From Coriobacteriaceae bacterium AM113-163 (lineage in GTDB: Bacteria; Actinomycetota; Coriobacteriia; Coriobacteriales; Coriobacteriaceae), in assembly GCA_027673765.1 (NCBI GenBank), contig JAQDWB010000025.1, forward strand, positions 1 through 28,731: 28,731 bases of DNA, written 5' to 3'. The notes beneath the pieces are model-generated. The model saw nothing but the letters and a program-made list of their open reading frames with translations, made no database searches and was not told where the DNA came from. A program made the position numbers and the translations under genes. This document shows, one piece after another, positions 8,076-16,647 of this stretch. Positions within the stretch are counted from its first letter, which is position 1. Every line of letters starts with the position of its first letter.

Positions 8076-9217
8076 CGGGCGTCATCTCCTTGCTGTTTGG
8101 GGACGGTGGCAAACACGCGCCAGCCGGGGGCGCCGGCGCGCAGGCCGGCGGTGAAGGTTCCGCCAAGCGCCTCGACGCGCTCGCGCATGGAGACGAGCCC
8201 CATGCCTTCTGCGACGTTGCTGCTGCTCGCCGGGGTCGCGTCTGCGCCATCATCGGTAACGATGAGCTGGTAAAACGACGGATGCTCCATGCACCGCACG
8301 GTAATGGTTTTGGCATGGGCGTGGCGCATGGCGTTGGAAAGCGCCTCGCGCAGCACCGCCGCAAAGCAGTTGGCGACGTTGGCGGGCGCATGCTCGGCCA
8401 AAACCTCAAGCTCAATCTGCGGACCGCTGTCCGAGCGCGCGCCTTCAACAATGCGTTCGAGCTGCACGGAAAGGTCGACGGCGTTGTCGTTGAGCGCGTG
8501 GACGCTGGTGCGCACAAGCTGGAGCGCCTCGTCAACCGTGCGTTTAACGTCGGCGAAATCGGCGGCGACGCCGAGCTCGTCGGCGTGCACGACGCGCAGG
8601 GCCTCGGTCTGCAGCGAGGCACGCGTGAGCTGGTGCCCGACGTTATCGTGGATCTCGCGCGCGATGCGGGCGCGTTCGGCGAGCGTCGCGAGCTCGACTT
8701 CGTAGTCCTGGCGATCGGCAAGATCGCGGTTGCGCGCTTCGAGCGCGAGGGCTCGTTCCTGCAGCTCGTCACGGGTACGGTGCATACGCTGCTGCTCGCG
8801 CTCCAACTGGGCGGTACGTAGCGATAGCAAGGTGGCGGCAACCGAAAGGATGGCGGTCAGCAGGAGCGTTCGGGCGGTGAGCGCGTCGGCGCGAAGGTTC
8901 GTGGCAAGTGCGCAGGCAAACATGGAGCCAATTGCCAGCGCGGGCCAGATGCGTTCACGGCGCACGCGTCGCGCGATGTCATAGAGGGCGAGAGGTGCGA
9001 ACGGCACAAACGGCGGCACGAAGACAGCCGCGATGACGTAGGCGTAGCTGCCGGCCTCGCTGGCGCGACGGGCGCGTTCTCCCTCCGCGACCTCGGCCAG
9101 TGCGGCGATGACAACGCCAAGGCAAAACGCCGCGACCAGGCGAGCATCCACAGCAAGGCCCGTGGCGGCTGCGATGCAGCACGCCAGCACGATCGATTTG
9201 TCGAATAGCCTGTTCAT
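8072..9217 (-). CDS. Membrane sensor histidine kinase (HisKA_3 / NarX-like)
   Basis: A 381-residue kinase. The N-terminal ~135 residues hold about five hydrophobic segments with hardly any extracellular domain, so it probably senses within the membrane. A coiled stretch leads to the HisKA_3 motif 'ERARIAREIHDNVGHQL' with phospho-acceptor H190. A HATPase domain follows, with 'LREALSNAMRHA' (N-box), 'DDGAD' and 'GMGLVSMRERV' (G-boxes). I chose ATG 9217 over an in-frame TTG at 9262 because the protein then starts directly with MNRLFDKS and the first helix. No clear ribosome-binding site precedes it, but a TACAAT box ends six bases upstream, so a leaderless start is possible. It is co-transcribed with the downstream response regulator. 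The signal is unknown; kinases of this form next to ABC-2 exporters often respond to antimicrobial peptides or membrane stress. Confidence 0.92.
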   Translation of the reverse strand: MNRLFDKSIVLACCIAAATGLAVDARLVAAFCLGVVIAALAEVAEGERARRASEAGSYAYVIAAVFVPPFVPFAPLALYDIARRVRRERIWPALAIGSMFACALATNLRADALTARTLLLTAILSVAATLLSLRTAQLEREQQRMHRTRDELQERALALEARNRDLADRQDYEVELATLAERARIAREIHDNVGHQLTRASLQTEALRVVHADELGVAADFADVKRTVDEALQLVRTSVHALNDNAVDLSVQLERIVEGARSDSGPQIELEVLAEHAPANVANCFAAVLREALSNAMRHAHAKTITVRCMEHPSFYQLIVTDDGADATPASSSNVAEGMGLVSMRERVEALGGTFTAGLRAGAPGWRVFATVPKQQGDDAR

Positions 9218-9288
9218 ACGGGTATTGTACGCGATGCCGCGCACGGGGGAGGCGCCACTCAAAGCAACCGTGACATTCCTCCCACGCG

Positions 9289-9327
9289 GCGGGGCGGTCG
9301 CGTCAGCAGGCTACGCGACCGCCCCGC
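9289..9327. promoter_or_regulatory. Perfect 15 bp inverted repeat between kinase and ABC operon
   Basis: GCGGGGCGGTCGCGT (9289-9303) and its exact complement (9313-9327) are separated by 9 bases, in the 196 bp divergent region between the kinase and the ABC transporter operon. It could be an operator for the response regulator, or a transcribed hairpin. The GC content is higher than usual for a NarL-type site, so the role is uncertain. Confidence 0.4.
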
Positions 9328-9413
9328 ACTCGTGACAAAGCTCACTGGTGCGCGCCGGCGGTTCCTGCGATGATGCAATCGTACCGGGCCGCAATCAACA
9401 GAAGGGCCGCCTC

Positions 9414-10352
9414 ATGACAGACATAGTCCACGTCGAAAATCTCGTCAAGCGCTACGACGACCTTATTGCGCTCGACCACTTTAACCTGAGTATCGCTCCC
9501 GGCGAGATCTTTGGCCTGCTGGGCCCCAACGGCTCGGGCAAGACCACGTCCATCAACTGCATCCTGCAGCTACTTGCCTACGACAAAGGCACCATCGAGC
9601 TGTTCGGCGAGCCCATGACGCCCGCCCGCTACGACCTCAAGCGCCGCATCGGTGTGGTGCCGCAGCAGGTGGCGGTGTTCGACGAGCTCACCGTGCGCGA
9701 GAACATCGACTATTTCTGCAGTCTCTACGTCAACGACCGCAAGCGCCGCCGCGCGCTGGTGGACGAGGCGATCGACTTTGTCGGCCTGGGCGACTTTACC
9801 AAGTTCCGCCCCGGCAAGCTCTCGGGCGGCCTGACGCGTCGTCTCAACATTGCCTGCGGCATCGCGCACAAGCCCGAGCTCATCTTTTTTGACGAACCCA
9901 CGGTGGCGGTCGACCCGCAAAGCCGCAACGCCATCCTGGAGGGCATCTGCCGCCTGCGCGACGAGGGCGCCACGGTGGTGTATACCAGCCATTACATGGA
10001 GGAAGTCGAGCAGATCTGCAGCCGCATTATGATCATGGACGGCGGCCGCGTGCTGGCGCAGGGCACTAACGACGAGCTCAAGCGCATGATTCAGATGGGC
10101 GAGAAGATTGTAATCGAGGTCGGCGAGGTTCCGAGTGCGGCGCTCGGTGCCGTCGCAAGCCTGCCGCACGTTCTGGACCTTTCGGCAACGGCGGGACAGC
10201 TCACGTTTTCGTGCGAAGCGAGCCCGCACAACCTGACGGACATTCTCGATGCGCTGCGCTCGCATGACGTGCCGCTCGGCCGCATCTATTCCGAACCGCC
10301 GACCCTCAACGACGTGTTCCTCGAGATCACCGGCCGCGAGCTGCGCGACTAG
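9414..10352 (+). CDS. ABC-2 type exporter, ATP-binding subunit
   Basis: A 312-residue ATPase of the DrrA/CcmA-like (ABC-2 exporter) family. Walker A is GPNGSGKTT (37-45), the Q-loop region is 'VVPQQVAVFDELTVREN', the signature is 'LSGGLTRRLNIA' near 137, Walker B is 'LIFFDEPT' near 162, and the switch His is in 'YTSHYMEE'. A C-terminal extension of about 90 residues ends in 'PTLNDVFLEITGREL', typical of this family. The ATG at 9414 is preceded by AGAAGGG at a good distance; an upstream in-frame start (9348) would add an unlikely 22-residue leader. It is first in an operon with two permeases (9 bp to the next gene). It should energise export of a drug, peptide or lipid; the substrate cannot be read from sequence. 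Confidence 0.95.
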   Translation: MTDIVHVENLVKRYDDLIALDHFNLSIAPGEIFGLLGPNGSGKTTSINCILQLLAYDKGTIELFGEPMTPARYDLKRRIGVVPQQVAVFDELTVRENIDYFCSLYVNDRKRRRALVDEAIDFVGLGDFTKFRPGKLSGGLTRRLNIACGIAHKPELIFFDEPTVAVDPQSRNAILEGICRLRDEGATVVYTSHYMEEVEQICSRIMIMDGGRVLAQGTNDELKRMIQMGEKIVIEVGEVPSAALGAVASLPHVLDLSATAGQLTFSCEASPHNLTDILDALRSHDVPLGRIYSEPPTLNDVFLEITGRELRD

Positions 10353-10361
10353 GGGGCGGCC

Positions 10362-11549
10362 ATGTTCAACACCATCATCACCACGGTCAAGACGCTGCTG
10401 CGCCGGCCGAGCACGTGGGTCTGGGGCGCTCTCTTTCCTATCGCGCTTTCCACGATGTTCATGTTTATGTTTGCGAACCTCAGCTCCGACGGCACGGTCG
10501 ACCCGGTGCCGGTTGCCGTCGTGGCGGACGAGGCCTGGGATGCCTCGACCTTTAAGGATGTGGCAGCTTCGCTTGCCAAGGCAGGCGACGACCAGCTGCT
10601 CGATGTGAGCGAGTACGAAGACTTGGCTGCCGCGCGCAAAGCGCTCAAGGCCGGCGAGGTCGCGGGCATCTATACGGTTGATGCCGCGGGCACGCCCAGG
10701 CTCACGCTGCTATCGAGTTACGACAGCTCGCGCGCCTCGTCGGTGCTTACCGACCGCAGCATCCTTGAAACGGTGGCAAGCTCGTATACGCAAAATGTCG
10801 AGCTCATGCGCCAGATTGCCCAGGACAACCCGGCGGTGCTCGCCGATCCGGCGGCGGTTGCGCACGCCCTGTCGCTCGAGGGCGGAACCCGCCGCGTGAG
10901 CCTGACTCGTGCCACGCCCGATGGCACGGTCATCTACTACTACGCGCTCTTTGGCCTGGTCGCGATGATGTCTGCCGAGTTTGCCGCCTTGAGCGTCGTC
11001 GATTTGCAGCCTAATCTGTCGGGCCTTGGCGCGCGCCGCTGCGTGGGCGGTCTTTCCAAGACGGCGTCGCTGGCCGGCATTTTTGTCGGCTCGTGGCTGG
11101 TTTCCTTTGCATCGATGGCGGTTGCGATCGGCTACGTGCGCCTGGTCGTGGGCGTCGACTTTGGCGGGCGCGAGGGGTTGTGCCTGCTGGGCGGGGCTGC
11201 ATCCGCGCTTGCCGCCACGGGCCTGGGGCTTTTTGTGGGCACGCTTCCCGTTAAGGGCGGCAAGGCATCCAAGTCGGGCATCCTCACGGGCTTTGCCACC
11301 ACGTGCGCCCTGTTCGCCGGCCTCTACGGCGAGCCGGCGATGGCGCTTGCCGACGACGTCGCCCGCGCTTGTCCGGTCGAGTGCTGGCTCAACCCCGTCA
11401 AGCTCATCTGCGACATGTTCAATCGCCTGTATTTCTTTGAGGACCTGGGGCCCTTCGCTGTTCGCGCCGGCGCGCTCGTCCTGATGGCCCTGGTGTTTGT
11501 CGCCGCCGCTACGCTGATCTTTGGAAGGAGCCGCTATGAGCACCTTTAA
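10362..11549 (+). CDS. ABC-2 type permease, first subunit
   Basis: A 395-residue membrane protein. It has one N-terminal helix ('WGALFPIALSTMFMFMFANL') and an extracytoplasmic domain of about 160 residues. A C-terminal block of about five helices starts at 'VIYYYALFGLVAMMSAEFAAL'. This is the ABC2_membrane_3 layout (YhgE/NatB-like). It starts 9 bases after the ATPase stop behind AGGGGG and ends 14 bases inside the second permease gene, so all three genes are one transcriptional unit. The two permeases are of similar size and plan but diverged, suggesting a heterodimeric channel. Its substrate is unknown. Control by the divergent two-component system is likely from position. Confidence 0.9.
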   Translation: MFNTIITTVKTLLRRPSTWVWGALFPIALSTMFMFMFANLSSDGTVDPVPVAVVADEAWDASTFKDVAASLAKAGDDQLLDVSEYEDLAAARKALKAGEVAGIYTVDAAGTPRLTLLSSYDSSRASSVLTDRSILETVASSYTQNVELMRQIAQDNPAVLADPAAVAHALSLEGGTRRVSLTRATPDGTVIYYYALFGLVAMMSAEFAALSVVDLQPNLSGLGARRCVGGLSKTASLAGIFVGSWLVSFASMAVAIGYVRLVVGVDFGGREGLCLLGGAASALAATGLGLFVGTLPVKGGKASKSGILTGFATTCALFAGLYGEPAMALADDVARACPVECWLNPVKLICDMFNRLYFFEDLGPFAVRAGALVLMALVFVAAATLIFGRSRYEHL

Positions 11550-12741
11550 GACCGCGCTTCGCATGGCGCTGGCGCACCCGTTCTACCTGCTCATCTATAC
11601 GGTGTTCATCTCGCTCATGGGCGTATTCATCGCGGCTTCGGTGAGCTGGAACTCGTCGCAGCTTACCGAGTACAAGCCCTACGACACCAACGTGATCGTG
11701 GTCGACCGCGACAATAGCGACCTTTCGCGGGCACTTACCAAGCACCTGGGCTCACGCTTTGACCTGGTCACGGGCGTCGGCGACGACACGTACGACCTTG
11801 CGGATGCGCTCGCCAAGAGCAACAGCGCCAAGGGCAGCGCCGATTGCGTGTTCTTTATCCCGGAGGGGTTTGAGGACGATCTTGTTGCAGCCGCCCGCGC
11901 GGGGGAGGCCCTGCCCAAACTCGACGTGACGTACGGCTCCGGCACCATGGCGGCAGCGCTTTCGTCTGCCGAGGCCTCGCGGTGGATCTCGCTCGCGGGC
12001 GCTGCGGCCGCACTAGAGCCCGCTGCCTCCAACGGCGACGTCGCAAGGGCCGCCGAGCACGCGGCCGCAAAGCGCGCGGAGGTCCAGATCGAGCAGGTCA
12101 AGGTCGACTCGACTGCTGCTACCACGCTCGAGTCGTACTTCAACTTTGGCGCGTACGCGATCATCTCGTCGGTCATCGTGTCGGTGGGACTGGTGTTCTC
12201 GGGCATGAACGAGCCCGAGCGCGTGCGCCGCATGGATGCCAGCCCGGTCTCTGAGCGCCAGCGTTCGCTCGCTGTGTTCGCGGCCGCCGCCGTGCTCACC
12301 GTCTGCATCTGGCTCGTGTCGAGCATGATGGGCGTCGTGGGCTTTGCCAGCGCGGTTGCCGAGGTCGGCGTGGGTCGCGTGTGCCTGGCGCTGGCGGCAA
12401 CGTTTGTCCTGGCGTGCACGCCGCTGGCCGTTGGCTTTACGCTGTCGAGCCTGGGCGCGCGCGAGGAGCTGCTCAACGGTGTGGGCAACCTGCTCGGCAT
12501 GCTCATGACGTTTTTGGGCGGCGCCTGGATGCCACTGTCGCTCATGGGCTCGGCCGTGCAGACGGTGGCGCACTTTGTGCCGACGTATTGGGTGAACGAC
12601 GCGATCGGCAAGGCGCTCGCCGCGGACCTGACGTCCACCGTGCTGGGCGACATCGCCTGCGATCTGGGCGTCACGGTGCTCTTTGCCGCGGCCATCGCCG
12701 CCGTAGGCCTAGCCCTCGCGCACAACAAATCCCACGCCTAG
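11536..12741 (+). CDS. ABC-2 type permease, second subunit
   Basis: A 401-residue permease with the same plan as its neighbour: an N-terminal helix ('PFYLLIYTVFISLMGVFIAASV'), an external domain to about residue 200, then five or six C-terminal helices beginning 'FNFGAYAIISSVIVSVGLVFSG' and ending near the C-terminus. 'MNEPERVRRMDASPVSERQ' matches the cytoplasmic loop common in ABC2_membrane_3 proteins. The start ATG 11536 has a strong GGAAGGAG five bases upstream and overlaps the end of the first permease by 14 bases. A possible upstream TTG (11521) would place the ribosome-binding site inside the gene and was rejected. It is the last gene of the operon; REP-like palindromes follow. Confidence 0.9.
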   Translation: MSTFKTALRMALAHPFYLLIYTVFISLMGVFIAASVSWNSSQLTEYKPYDTNVIVVDRDNSDLSRALTKHLGSRFDLVTGVGDDTYDLADALAKSNSAKGSADCVFFIPEGFEDDLVAAARAGEALPKLDVTYGSGTMAAALSSAEASRWISLAGAAAALEPAASNGDVARAAEHAAAKRAEVQIEQVKVDSTAATTLESYFNFGAYAIISSVIVSVGLVFSGMNEPERVRRMDASPVSERQRSLAVFAAAAVLTVCIWLVSSMMGVVGFASAVAEVGVGRVCLALAATFVLACTPLAVGFTLSSLGAREELLNGVGNLLGMLMTFLGGAWMPLSLMGSAVQTVAHFVPTYWVNDAIGKALAADLTSTVLGDIACDLGVTVLFAAAIAAVGLALAHNKSHA

Positions 12742-12752
12742 CCACCTAGTCA

Positions 12753-12900
12753 TTGGGGACAGTCTTTGCCGATTCGCCGGCAGGGCTGGCAGGGACTGTC
12801 CCAATATGTCGGCACTTGGGGACGCTCCTTTCCTGCCGGCACTCATTGGGGACAGACTTAAATGAGCGATTTCACTCATTTAAGTCTGTCCCCAATGAGT
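12753..12900. repeat. REP-like palindromic repeats after the ABC-2 operon
   Basis: Two palindromes. The first (12753-12804) pairs TTGGGGACAGTCTTTGCC with a slightly damaged complement. The second (12841-12900) is a perfect 26 bp inverted repeat with an 8-base loop, made of two copies of a unit (ACTCATTTAAGTCTGTCCCC followed by AATGAGT) facing each other. Each unit also carries 7-base complementary ends. Related copies lie at 16385-16553 and 24923-24955, all directly after stop codons. They resemble REP sequences mobilised by REP-associated tyrosine transposases, none of which is in the window. They may also end or stabilise transcripts. Confidence 0.8.
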
Positions 12901-12927
12901 AGGTTGGAAAAAAGCCGCGCACGTCGC

Positions 12928-12955
12928 TTAAAAATAGTTCGCCCGGGTTTACTAT
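12928..12955 (+). promoter_or_regulatory. Promoter of the LolD/FtsX-type operon
   Basis: TTAAAA (12928-12933), a 16-base spacer and TACTAT (12950-12955) lie 40 bases before the ATPase start. It is a moderate sigma-70-type match in a locally AT-richer stretch just after the REP palindrome. Confidence 0.45.
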
Positions 12956-12995
12956 TAGCCTAGAAAGTAGCAGGTGGCTAACAACGGGGGATAAG

Positions 12996-13709
<714 letters not shown>

Positions 13710-13717
13710 GCGGCGCC

Positions 13718-16384
13718 ATGACACCTCTCGCAAAACGACTCCCGCGCGAGCTGCGCCGCAATATCGGCAAGTACCTGGGCATCTTTTTGCTTATGTGCGG
13801 AAGCATCGCCCTCACGTCGGGCTTTTTGCTCGCGGCGCATTCCATCGGCTGCCTCATTGACGACATGCGCGATGCGTACACGATCGAGGACGGCCGCGTG
13901 ACTACCTCCTTCGAGGCCACCAAAGATCAGCTCAAGGCTGCCGAAGACGCGGCTGAGGACGTCGGCGGCGTTACGTTCTACAAGAACTTCTCTATCGACG
14001 CCATCATCAAAAAGGCGGCTGGCGACGACGGCACCAAGCGCACCCTGCGCACCTACGCGCATCGCACCAAGGTTGACATTGCGTCCTACTGCGAAGGCAG
14101 GCAGCCCAAGACGGACGATGAGGTGGCAATCGACCGTGTCTTCGCCACCAACAACGACCTCGCCGTGGGCGATAAGGTCGAGCTTGAGGGCCGCACCTAC
14201 ACCATCTGCGGCATCATGACCCAGCCCGATAGCCAGGCGCTGTTCCTCGACAATTCGGACTTTACGGTGAACACCATCACGTACGGCGTGGCCGAGGTCA
14301 CCGACGCCGGCTTTGCCGCGCTTGAGGACGCCGGCGGCGCGCCTGCCTACACCTACTCCTTTACCCTTACCGATCGCGATCTCCCCACCGCGGATCGCAT
14401 CGATGCGGAGCAGGATATGGTCGAGGCGCTGACCGATGCCGATGCGCGCGTGGACGATCTGATCGATGCCGATTCCAATCAGGGCATTGGCTATGCGCGC
14501 GACGACGTGGACGGCGACTCCATGATGTGGATGACGTTGCTCGACATCATCATCGTGATCATGGCGTTTGTCTTTGTGGTGCTCACCGACGCCACCATCG
14601 AGGAGGAGAGCGCCATTATCGGCACGCTGCTCGCCAGCGGCTATCGCCGTCGCGAAATCGTGCTGCACTACCTAGCGCTTCCCGCCATCGTAGGCGTGGC
14701 CGCGGCGCTACTGGGCACCGCTCTCGGCGTTGCGTTCTTTACCGAGCCCATGCGCGGTCTCTACTACGGCTCGTACAGCCTGCCGCCCTTCCAGGTGTAC
14801 TGGAGCTGGGAGATCTTTGTGAAGTGCGCCGTGGTTCCCGCCGCCGCGCTCATTCTCATCACGCTGGTGGGCCTGCTTCGCAAGATGGGCAAGACGCCGT
14901 TGCAGTTCCTTCGTCACGAGGCGAGCGGCAAATCGGGCACCAAGCGCGGTCTGCGGCTGCCGGAGCGCATGGGCTTTGTCTCGCGCTTCCGCCTGCGCGT
15001 CTTCCTGCGCAACCTGGGCAACTTCGCCACGCTCTTCGTGGGCATTGCGTTTGCCTCGCTGCTGCTGCTCTTTGGCCTGGCGATTCTGCCCACGATGACG
15101 CACTACGCGGACAACCTCGAGACGAGCCTGGTCGCCGAGCACCAGTACACGCTTAAGGCTCCGCTGGAGCTCGAGGGCACTGCCGAGGAGCGCGAGCAGT
15201 GGTCGGCACTCGAGCGCTTGCAGTCGGTTGACGGCGCGCTGCTTTCCGCCGCCCAGGATGCCGATGACGAGCTTGACGACGCGGCCGATGCGGCGCAGGC
15301 GGCGACCGATGCCGCGACTGCATCTCCGTCTGCCGAGAGCTTGGCCGCGGCGCAGGATGCGCTTGCCAAGGTCCAGGACAAGAAGGATGCGCTCTACGCG
15401 CGCCTTGACGATCTTGCCGATGCCCTCGGCTGCAACCGCGACGAGGCTATCGACCTGATCGACAAGGCCTCTAAGATCGACACCGACAACGATGACATTC
15501 ACCCGGTTAACACGACCGACAACGGTGCGACCAAGATTGCACAGGCCGAGAAATACGCTGTCTACCAGCTGCAGTACGATCGCGGCGACGGAAACGGCGA
15601 GGAGACAATTTCTGTCTACGGCATCTCGGCAAGCTCGCGCTACTGGAAGGGTCTCAACATCGGCGACGGACACGTCGTCTTTGGCGGCGGCCTGCTCGAT
15701 AAGTTTGGCTGGAGCGAGGGCCAGAAGGTCACACTCAGCGATAAGTACGAGGGCGAGCATTATTCCCTTGAGTACGCGGGCAAGGACTATGCCTGGGGCT
15801 CCAAGTCGGACATGAATATCTATATGAGTATCGATGACTTTAACGAGCTGTTCGACAACGATGCCGCCTACTTTAACGGCTATGTGAGCGACGAGAAGCT
15901 CGACCTCGACGCGCGCTACTTTGCCGGCGACACCACGCCCGACGACATGCGCGCCGTGGGCGACCAGTTCATCGGCATGATGAGCAAAATGATCGGCATG
16001 ATGGTCGGGCTCGCGGTGTTTATCTTCCTGCTGTTTATGTACCTGCTGACCAAGGCCGTGATCGACCACAGCGCCCGTTCGATCAGCTATATGAAAGTCT
16101 TTGGCTATCGAGATAGCGAGATCTCGCATCTGTACATCCGCTCGATCACGCTGTGCGTGGCGGCGTCGCTCGTGCTGAGCCTGCCGGTGATCATCGGCTC
16201 GCTCACGGCCATCTTCCGCTCTATGCTGCTCGCCTATAACGGCAATATCGAGATTTACGTGCCGACCTGGTCCATGGCGGCATGCGTCGGCATTGGCTTT
16301 GCGACCTACCTGGTCGTGGCGTTGCTACACACGCGCTCTATCAAGCGCGTCAGCCTGGCCGAGGCCCTCAAAGTCCAAGAGTAG
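13718..16384 (+). CDS. FtsX/MacB-family ABC permease
   Basis: An 888-residue permease with duplicated FtsX domains. A helix at about 18-40 is followed by a MacB-like extracellular domain. A first block of helices (about 270-400) includes 'IIIVIMAFVFVVLTDATIEEESAIIGTLLASGYRRREI', the cytoplasmic coupling region for the ATPase. Another helix near 440 precedes a second extracellular domain. The C-terminal block from about 755 repeats the coupling motif as 'SISYMKVFGYRDSEI' and ends 'VSLAEALKVQE'. The second external domain contains an Ala/Asp-rich, probably coiled-coil segment (about 508-570). I chose ATG 13718, 8 bases after the ATPase stop; the open frame upstream overlaps the ATPase and is not credible. 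It forms a complex with the preceding ATPase; the substrate is unknown. Confidence 0.93.
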   Translation: MTPLAKRLPRELRRNIGKYLGIFLLMCGSIALTSGFLLAAHSIGCLIDDMRDAYTIEDGRVTTSFEATKDQLKAAEDAAEDVGGVTFYKNFSIDAIIKKAAGDDGTKRTLRTYAHRTKVDIASYCEGRQPKTDDEVAIDRVFATNNDLAVGDKVELEGRTYTICGIMTQPDSQALFLDNSDFTVNTITYGVAEVTDAGFAALEDAGGAPAYTYSFTLTDRDLPTADRIDAEQDMVEALTDADARVDDLIDADSNQGIGYARDDVDGDSMMWMTLLDIIIVIMAFVFVVLTDATIEEESAIIGTLLASGYRRREIVLHYLALPAIVGVAAALLGTALGVAFFTEPMRGLYYGSYSLPPFQVYWSWEIFVKCAVVPAAALILITLVGLLRKMGKTPLQFLRHEASGKSGTKRGLRLPERMGFVSRFRLRVFLRNLGNFATLFVGIAFASLLLLFGLAILPTMTHYADNLETSLVAEHQYTLKAPLELEGTAEEREQWSALERLQSVDGALLSAAQDADDELDDAADAAQAATDAATASPSAESLAAAQDALAKVQDKKDALYARLDDLADALGCNRDEAIDLIDKASKIDTDNDDIHPVNTTDNGATKIAQAEKYAVYQLQYDRGDGNGEETISVYGISASSRYWKGLNIGDGHVVFGGGLLDKFGWSEGQKVTLSDKYEGEHYSLEYAGKDYAWGSKSDMNIYMSIDDFNELFDNDAAYFNGYVSDEKLDLDARYFAGDTTPDDMRAVGDQFIGMMSKMIGMMVGLAVFIFLLFMYLLTKAVIDHSARSISYMKVFGYRDSEISHLYIRSITLCVAASLVLSLPVIIGSLTAIFRSMLLAYNGNIEIYVPTWSMAACVGIGFATYLVVALLHTRSIKRVSLAEALKVQE

Positions 16385-16553
16385 TCATCGGGGACGTTCT
16401 TAAACGACTAGCCATTGGGGACAGTCTTTGCCGATTCGCCGGCTCGCCGGCCGGGCTGGCAAGGACTGTCCCCAACTGCCGGAAGGGAGGCACTCATTTA
16501 AGTCCGTCCCCAATGAGTGGTTTCAGTCATTTAAGTCTGTCCCCAATGAGTGC
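16385..16553. repeat. REP-like palindromic repeats after the FtsX permease
   Basis: TTGGGGACAGTCTTTGCC (16415-16432) pairs with 16458-16475 with one mismatch around a GC-rich loop containing GCCGGC. Two copies of the 'CATTTAAGTCYGTCCCC + AATGAGTG' unit then stand in tandem (16493-16518 and 16527-16552). After the ABC-2 operon the same unit stands as an inverted pair. A GGGGACGTTCTTAAACGAC stretch (16390-16408) recurs in reverse complement at 24933-24952. Together with 12753-12900 these repeats bracket the ATPase/permease operon. Confidence 0.8.
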
Positions 16554-16573
16554 CTAACGACTCGGTGTTGCGC

Positions 16574-16604
16574 TTGACTTCGACCCTACTTCAACGGGTA
16601 CCAT
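16574..16604 (+). promoter_or_regulatory. Promoter with 19 bp spacer, MerR-like geometry
   Basis: TTGACT (16574-16579), a 19-base spacer and TACCAT (16599-16604) lie upstream of the DUF362 gene. The spacer contains ACCC (16583-16586) and GGGT (16596-16599) as a short dyad. A too-long spacer with a central dyad is the hallmark of promoters untwisted by MerR-family activators. The dyad is short and no MerR gene is in the window, so this is suggestive only. Confidence 0.45.
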
Positions 16605-16647
16605 CCTCTTATGTCTGTAACGCCATATAGACCGAGGGGATATATCT

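Noticed and set aside
12841..12900. Perfect hairpin as a simple transcription terminator
   Set aside because: It has no T-tract on either side and related copies occur elsewhere in other arrangements, so a repeat-family explanation fits better, although an RNA 3'-end role is not excluded.
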